Source: an uncultured Mycoplasmatota bacterium
GTDB lineage: Bacteria; Bacillota_I; Bacilli_A; RF39; UBA660
Length of the DNA stretch: 18,666 nucleotides
NCBI GenBank assembly: GCA_946494435.1
Contig: CAMMBO010000013.1
Coordinates: 1-18,666, forward strand
Reading direction: 5' to 3'
The translations under genes and the position numbers were made by a program. This document shows, one piece after another, positions 14,115 through 18,666 of the stretch (position 1 is the stretch's first letter; each line of letters begins with the position of its first letter). The notes under the pieces were generated by a model. That model searched no databases, was not told where the DNA came from, and saw nothing but the letters and a program-made list of their open reading frames with translations.

Positions 14115-15860
14115 ATGATAAATATAAAAGAAGATAAAAAATTAATGCCACTAAATCATTCTTGTGCACATTTACTAGCAGAGGCAGTTAAGAAGTTATA
14201 TCCTGAGGCAAAATTTTGGGTAGGACCTGTAATAGAAGATGGATTCTATTATGATATTGATTTAGGAGATAAGACTCTAACTGATGATGATTTACCTAAA
14301 ATAGAAAAAGAGATGAAAAAAATTGCTAAAGGTAATAAAAAGATTGTTCGTCATGAGTTAAAAAAAGAAGAAGCTTTAGATAAATTTAAAGATGACCCTT
14401 ATAAAATAGATTTAATTAATAATATGCCAGATGATGAGGTTATTACATGTTATACTCAAGGAGACTTTACTGACCTTTGTCGTGGCCCTCATGTAGAGTC
14501 AACAAAAGAGTTAAGACATTTTAAATTACTTAGAGTAAGTGGAGCATACTTTAAGGGAGACTCTAAAAATAAGATGTTACAACGTATCTATGGAGTATGT
14601 TATGAAAATGAAGATGACCTTAATAAACATCTAGAGATGTTAGAAGAAGCGAAAGAGCGTGATCATCGTAAATTAGGAAAAGAATTAGGTATCTTCATGT
14701 TTTCTGATTTAGTAGGTAAAGGACTTCCTATGTGGTTACCGAATGGTTTCTTTGTTAGACGTACACTAGTTGATTATATTACTAATAAAGAGTTAGAACA
14801 TGGTTATAAACATGTAATGACACCATCACTTGGCAGTGTTGATTTATATAAGACTAGTGGACACTGGGACCATTACAAAGATGATATGTTTCCTGCTATG
14901 GAGTTAGATAATGAAGCATATGTCTTAAGACCAATGAACTGTCCTCATCATATGATGATGTATCAGAATTCTCTTCATTCCTATCGTGATTTACCACTAC
15001 GTATTGCCGAGATTGCTAATGACTTTAGATATGAAGCAAGTGGAGCCTTATGTGGAATTGAAAGAACAAGAGCCTTTACCCAAAATGATTCCCATATATT
15101 CTGTACACCTGAACAAATTAAAGATGAATTTAAGGGTGTTATTGACTTAATACTTGATGTTTATAAAGACTTTGGCTTTAAAGATTATAGTTTTAGACTA
15201 TCTTTAAGAGATAAAAATAATAAAGATAAATACTTTGGTAACGATGAGTTATGGGAGAAAAGTGAACAAGAGTTAAGAGAAGTTTTAGAAGAAATCGGTG
15301 CAGACTTCTATGAAGCAGAAGGAGAAGCAGCATTCTATGGGCCTAAACTTGATGTTCAAGTTAAAAGTGCTATTGGTCATGATGTAACCCTTTCAACTGT
15401 TCAATTAGATTATCAATTACCAGAGAAGTTTGAACTTACTTATATTGATAAAGATGGAAGTAAACAAAGACCAGTTGTTATTCATAGAGCTGTATTTGGT
15501 TCTCTTGATAGATTTATTGCTTTCCTACTTGAAGAGACTAAAGGAAATCTTCCTTTATGGTTAAGTCCAATAGAATCTATTATTATTCCAGTATCTAGTG
15601 AATATCAGGGAGAATATGCTAATAAAGTTTATGAAGAGTTAAAGAAAAATGATATTAGAGTAGAGTTAGATAATCGTAATGAGAAGTTAGGTTATAGACT
15701 AAGAGAAGCTCAAACTAGAAAGATTAACTATACATTAATTCTTGGAGATAAAGAAAAAACTGATAATACTATAAGTTATAGAAGACATGGTGAAAAAGAT
15801 ACAACTACAGTTAGTATAGATGAATTTATTAAGCAATTAAAAGAAGAGGTTAAGCTTTAA
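14115..15860 (+). CDS. thrS: Threonyl-tRNA synthetase without a TGS domain
   Basis: A class II synthetase of 581 residues, against about 640 in E. coli. The N-terminal TGS domain is missing: the protein starts almost at once with the editing domain. Editing-site residues are present (H15 and H19 in LNHSCAHLL; C122 and H126 in LCRGPHV), so mis-made Ser-tRNA-Thr should still be cleared. Catalytic core: motif 2 around NDFRYE (302-307), zinc ligands C276, H327 and H457, motif 3 GSLDRFIAFLLEE (462-474), then the anticodon domain from about 485. ATG 14115 lies two bases after the upstream gene, behind GGAAGGAG. No frame upstream encodes a TGS domain. Controlled by the T-box. Its stop overlaps the GNAT gene by one base. 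Confidence 0.98.
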   Translation: MINIKEDKKLMPLNHSCAHLLAEAVKKLYPEAKFWVGPVIEDGFYYDIDLGDKTLTDDDLPKIEKEMKKIAKGNKKIVRHELKKEEALDKFKDDPYKIDLINNMPDDEVITCYTQGDFTDLCRGPHVESTKELRHFKLLRVSGAYFKGDSKNKMLQRIYGVCYENEDDLNKHLEMLEEAKERDHRKLGKELGIFMFSDLVGKGLPMWLPNGFFVRRTLVDYITNKELEHGYKHVMTPSLGSVDLYKTSGHWDHYKDDMFPAMELDNEAYVLRPMNCPHHMMMYQNSLHSYRDLPLRIAEIANDFRYEASGALCGIERTRAFTQNDSHIFCTPEQIKDEFKGVIDLILDVYKDFGFKDYSFRLSLRDKNNKDKYFGNDELWEKSEQELREVLEEIGADFYEAEGEAAFYGPKLDVQVKSAIGHDVTLSTVQLDYQLPEKFELTYIDKDGSKQRPVVIHRAVFGSLDRFIAFLLEETKGNLPLWLSPIESIIIPVSSEYQGEYANKVYEELKKNDIRVELDNRNEKLGYRLREAQTRKINYTLILGDKEKTDNTISYRRHGEKDTTTVSIDEFIKQLKEEVKL

Positions 15861-16378
15861 TGAATTACTATATAGAAGAGTTAAATCTTAATAACATTAA
15901 AGATTATGTAATAGTAAATGCTAAAGCTTGGCAAGAAACATATAAAGGAATAGTTAATGATTCCTTTTTAGAGTTAATTAATACTCCTGAAGAAATTAAT
16001 AAATCAATAGAACGAAAGAAAAAAGATATAAACAAAGAATTTGATAAATCATACTTATTAAAAGTAAATAATAAATATATGGGAGTATTTAGAGTATGTA
16101 AATCAAAAGATATTAATTATCAAGATATAGGAGAATTACAAGCCTTATATTTACTTAATGAAGTTAAACATCAAGGCTTTGGTAAAATACTATTTGAGAA
16201 AGTTAAAGAAGAAGTTAAGAAAATGGGCTTTAATAGTATGATTGTTGGCTGCCTTGCTCTTAATACTAATGCCAATAGTTTCTATAAACATATGGGTGGA
16301 GTATTAGTTTCAAGTAGAGACTTTACTCTTCCTAACCAAACTTTAAATGAAAATGTCTATTTATTTAGAGAAATATAA
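15860..16378 (+). CDS. GNAT-family N-acetyltransferase
   Basis: A 172-residue acetyltransferase of the GNAT fold: first helix with AWQETYKGIV (23-32), strand ELQALYLL (92-99), acetyl-CoA loop HQGFGK (104-109, the Q/RxxGxG/A motif) and C-terminal NTNANSFYKHMGG (135-147). The substrate cannot be told from the sequence; a small molecule or a protein N-terminus are both possible. The ATG shares its first base with the thrS stop (TAATG), so it is probably translated by coupling and is under the same T-box. A bidirectional terminator follows. Confidence 0.9.
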   Translation: MNYYIEELNLNNIKDYVIVNAKAWQETYKGIVNDSFLELINTPEEINKSIERKKKDINKEFDKSYLLKVNNKYMGVFRVCKSKDINYQDIGELQALYLLNEVKHQGFGKILFEKVKEEVKKMGFNSMIVGCLALNTNANSFYKHMGGVLVSSRDFTLPNQTLNENVYLFREI

Positions 16379-16430
16379 AAAAGATAGTTAGTCCTATAAA
16401 TAAAATATAGGTCCATTGCTATCTTTTTTT
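16377..16430. terminator. Bidirectional terminator between convergent genes
   Basis: AAAAAAGATAG (16377-16387) pairs with CTATCTTTTTT (16419-16429), and inside it CCTATA (16393-16398) pairs with TATAGG (16406-16411). A-tract and T-tract flank the stem, so it works on both strands. It overlaps the GNAT stop and the last codons of the minus-strand gene. Confidence 0.88.
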
Positions 16431-16690
16431 GTCTCTTCATAACTTATATTATCGCTATAATTATTATTATCTATTTCTTCATTTCTTTCCTCATCATCAT
16501 TACTATTAATAGCAGAAGCTACTCTAAAAAGAGTTCTTGCATTGCTAAGTAATGGTTTTACTTGATAAACAATAGGTATCGCTTGATTTATTATTCCAAG
16601 TGTTCTTTGGGTATTATTTAAAATATTATTCCAATTAATTCCTCTTCTTGGCATATAATTAGGCATACCCATATTATACTGATTGTACAT
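16394..16690 (-). CDS. Small Asn-rich protein of unknown function
   Basis: A 98-residue protein. The N-terminus is rich in Asn, Met and Tyr (MYNQYNMGMPNYMPRRG). A helical middle part follows (LNNTQRTLGIINQAIPIVYQ, then KPLLSNARTLFRVASAI), and the end is acidic and low in complexity (DDEERNEEIDNNN). No signal peptide. The middle part faintly recalls the YqfQ/VrrA proteins of Bacillus, but I could not confirm this. The leader has GGGAAAGG about 12 bases before the ATG, which is rather far. The last codons lie in the shared terminator. Confidence 0.65.
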   Translation of the reverse strand: MYNQYNMGMPNYMPRRGINWNNILNNTQRTLGIINQAIPIVYQVKPLLSNARTLFRVASAINSNDDEERNEEIDNNNYSDNISYEETKKDSNGPIFYL

Positions 16691-16739
16691 AAAAACACTA
16701 CCTTTCCCTTTACTTTAATATATGATTAATTTTTCCTAC

Positions 16740-16768
16740 TTGTGAATATAAAAATAGAGTGATATAAT
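16740..16768 (+). promoter_or_regulatory. Promoter of the pilC-pilD genes
   Basis: TTGTGA (16740-16745), 17 bp, TATAAT (16763-16768) with a TGA extension. AGGAGG (16782-16787) follows, seven bases before the ATG at 16795. Confidence 0.65.
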
Positions 16769-16794
16769 TAGTTTAAGAATAAGGAGGAAGTGCT

Positions 16795-18249
16795 ATGGAA
16801 ATAATTGCAATGCCATTTATCTTTATATATCATGTAGTCCATTATATTCTACTTTCTCCTAAACGTATATTGGATTATGCATACAGTGGTGTGCTAGCTG
16901 TTATAGATAAATTAAGTAGAGGCGGGGTAAGCAAAAGAAAAGAAGCGAAAGCTAAAGAAGATTCAGCTATTTTAGAGGTTGAAAAAATGATGAGTGCGAC
17001 AAAAGAAGCTTCCGTTCAAAGGATAACTATAAATAAAGAGCCTGAAATTTCTTTCCGTTATAAAGTAAGAGGTAGTAATGGTAAAATTATAAATGGTACT
17101 TTTGAAGGACCTAGTGCTGATGAGGTAAAGTTTTTTTTACAAAATGAAGGCTATGAAGTACTGGAAGTATCTCCTCGCAAGTTTTATGATATAGATATTA
17201 ATATTGGCGGTAAGTTTAATGCAGCTGATCTTTCTTTTTCATTAACACAATTGTCTACTTATCTAAAAGCTGGTATTGCTTTAATAGATTCTGTTAGAAT
17301 TCTTGAAAAACAAAGTGAGAAACCAGAACAGAGAAAAATTTATCAAAAGGTTGTTTATGAACTTTTGAAAGGAGAAAATTTATCCACTGCTATGGAAAGA
17401 CAGAATGGTAAGTTTCCTACGCTTTTAGTTAATATGATTAAGACTGCTGAGCTAACTGGAGACTTAACATCTGTTTTAGATGATATGGCTGAATATTATA
17501 CTTCCAAAGAAGAGACTAGAAAACAAATGGTATCAGCAATGACTTATCCTATAATAGTTTTATGTATTGCTATTGGAGTTATTATCTTTATTCTTGTTAG
17601 TATTGTTCCCCAATTTGTTGAGATGTATGAAGATAATGATGCAGACATACCCGGTATTACTATTTTTGTTATGAATGCCAGTGATTTTATTGTTAATTAT
17701 TATTTTATTATTATAATAGGCTTGATTATATTTGTTGGTATATTTATATACCTATATAAGAAAAATAGAACGTTTAGAAAAAATGTTCAGTTAGTTGTTA
17801 TGCATATACCAGTATTTAATAAAATCTTTATTTATAATGAAGTATATAATTTTACTAAGACTTTCGCTTCACTTTTAAATCATGGTGTTTTTATTACTGA
17901 TAGTATGGAAGTTCTTTCTAAAATTACTAATAATGAAATTTATAAAGAGTTAATTGCTAAAACAATAATTAATCTTAATAAAGGTGCTAATATTTCAGAA
18001 TCATTTAAAGGTAGTTGGGCTTTTCCTGTTGCTGCTTATGAAATGATTGTAACAGGAGAGAAGACAGGACAGCTAGGTTTAATGATGGAAAAAGTTGCTA
18101 ATTATTATCAGGTTTTACATAAAAGCTTAGTTAAACAGATGCAAAGCTTTATTGAACCTTTAATGATAGCATTCTTAGCATTAATAGTTGGTACTATTCT
18201 TTTATCAATAGTTGTTCCAATGTTTGATATTTATGGAAAGATTCAGTAG
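16795..18249 (+). CDS. Type IV pilus / type II secretion inner-membrane protein (PilC/GspF family)
   Basis: A 484-residue polytopic membrane protein with two T2SF domains: the first at about 145-270 (FSLTQLSTYLKAGIALIDSV, TAELTGDLTSVLDDMAEYY, helix 251-272), the second at about 347-470 (FTKTFASLLNHGVFITDSM, VTGEKTGQLGLMMEKVANYY, final helix). A middle helix lies at about 300-320. PilC/GspF forms the membrane platform that couples the assembly ATPase to pilin extraction. An extra N-terminal part (1-85) has its own hydrophobic segment (about 5-20) and a charged linker, and is absent from standard GspF proteins of about 400 residues. Eight bases separate it from the prepilin peptidase gene. Confidence 0.93.
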   Translation: MEIIAMPFIFIYHVVHYILLSPKRILDYAYSGVLAVIDKLSRGGVSKRKEAKAKEDSAILEVEKMMSATKEASVQRITINKEPEISFRYKVRGSNGKIINGTFEGPSADEVKFFLQNEGYEVLEVSPRKFYDIDINIGGKFNAADLSFSLTQLSTYLKAGIALIDSVRILEKQSEKPEQRKIYQKVVYELLKGENLSTAMERQNGKFPTLLVNMIKTAELTGDLTSVLDDMAEYYTSKEETRKQMVSAMTYPIIVLCIAIGVIIFILVSIVPQFVEMYEDNDADIPGITIFVMNASDFIVNYYFIIIIGLIIFVGIFIYLYKKNRTFRKNVQLVVMHIPVFNKIFIYNEVYNFTKTFASLLNHGVFITDSMEVLSKITNNEIYKELIAKTIINLNKGANISESFKGSWAFPVAAYEMIVTGEKTGQLGLMMEKVANYYQVLHKSLVKQMQSFIEPLMIAFLALIVGTILLSIVVPMFDIYGKIQ

Positions 18250-18257
18250 GTGATTAT

Positions 18258-18666
18258 ATGGAAGTATTATATATTATTTGTTTCTTTATAATAGGCCTAG
18301 TCTTTGGGTCTTTCTTTTGTTGTGTAGGATTAAGATTATCTACTAATAAAAAGTTTATTAATGATAGAAGTATCTGTGATAGTTGTCATCATACTCTTGC
18401 TTGGCATGATTTAATACCAGTATTTTCTTATATAATATTAAAGGGAAGATGTAGATATTGCCATAAGAAGGTAAGTTTATTAAATCCCTTTATAGAAATA
18501 GTAACTGCTATTTTATTCGCTTTATCTTATTATAGTTTTGGTTTTTCACTAGACTTGGTTTTATCTTTATGTATAGTCAGTTTATCTATGATTATTTTTG
18601 CAAGTGATTTAACTTATATGATTATACCTGATGAAGTAATTATCTTTTTTAGTGTAGTTATTATAA
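18258..18666 (+). CDS. Prepilin peptidase (PilD/ComC type), N-terminal part
   Basis: The open frame runs off the window after 136 codons. It encodes a hydrophobic start with GLVFGSFFCCVGLRL (13-27), then a zinc-binding pair C40xxC43 and C65xxC68 (SICDSCHHTLAWHDLIPV; GRCRYCHKK), then membrane helices and SDLTYMIIPDEV (116-127), with D117 as the first catalytic Asp of the aspartyl protease. The second Asp would lie beyond the window. It should cleave prepilins such as the one at 8353-9249 after the KKG leader and N-methylate them. The ATG at 18258 has AGGTGA (18248-18253) just upstream, overlapping the pilC stop. Confidence 0.95.
   Translation, partial: MEVLYIICFFIIGLVFGSFFCCVGLRLSTNKKFINDRSICDSCHHTLAWHDLIPVFSYIILKGRCRYCHKKVSLLNPFIEIVTAILFALSYYSFGFSLDLVLSLCIVSLSMIIFASDLTYMIIPDEVIIFFSVVII

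Overview
The window is a very AT-rich stretch whose genes, order and signals point to a low-GC Gram-positive bacterium: Bacilli or a wall-bearing relative of the Mollicutes, probably an uncultured gut-type lineage. The grounds are Shine-Dalgarno sites of the AGGAGG type, extended -10 promoters (TGnTATAAT), a T-box leader, an rpmA-obg order, and a ThrRS without its TGS domain. A peptidoglycan transpeptidase excludes a wall-less Mycoplasma. All 19 larger genes whose stop is visible use TAA (11) or TAG (8); none uses TGA.

Layout. 1-113: end of rpmA (L27). 186-2665: obg and a putative HExxH metallopeptidase, overlapping by one base. 2666-3335: no conventional gene, but two tandem copies (A, B) of a repeated element. 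3336-7431: a tight RNA-modification operon of a YgjP-like metallopeptidase, a TrmH-family methyltransferase, rimM, trmD, an unknown protein and tgt. 7512-8366: nfo (endonuclease IV). 8353-9539, minus strand: a cysteine-rich type IV pilin-like protein and a small unknown protein. 9619-12606: a class B penicillin-binding protein and a NodB-like protein that has lost its metal ligands. 12607-13190: a terminator, an unassigned stretch ending in a second terminator, and an inverted third copy (C) of the element. 13192-15860: promoter, threonine T-box leader, an unknown basic protein and thrS, followed by a GNAT gene. 16394-16690, minus: small Asn-rich protein. 16795-18666: pilC-like gene and the start of a prepilin peptidase gene, which together with the pilin at 8353 indicate a type IV pilus or competence-type pseudopilus.

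The most interesting content is the three-copy element of about 290-355 bp. Each copy holds a tiny ORF for a single hydrophobic helix (22, 33 and 22 residues). Opposite it stands a conserved promoter (TTGAWR, 17 bp, TAATAT with a TGn extension) that would produce an antisense RNA of about 250-320 nt across the whole ORF. In two copies an intrinsic terminator follows. Copies A and C encode peptides identical at 15 of 21 residues after the start, and 9 of those 15 use different synonymous codons, so selection appears to act on the peptide. Inverted repeats at the two ends of the predicted mRNA could pair. This layout matches a type I toxin-antitoxin system of a family I do not recognise.

The remaining genes are translation and RNA-modification housekeeping (obg, rimM, trmD, tgt, thrS), DNA repair (nfo), cell-wall synthesis (PBP) and pilus biogenesis. 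Function calls rest on motifs read by eye; no database search was run.
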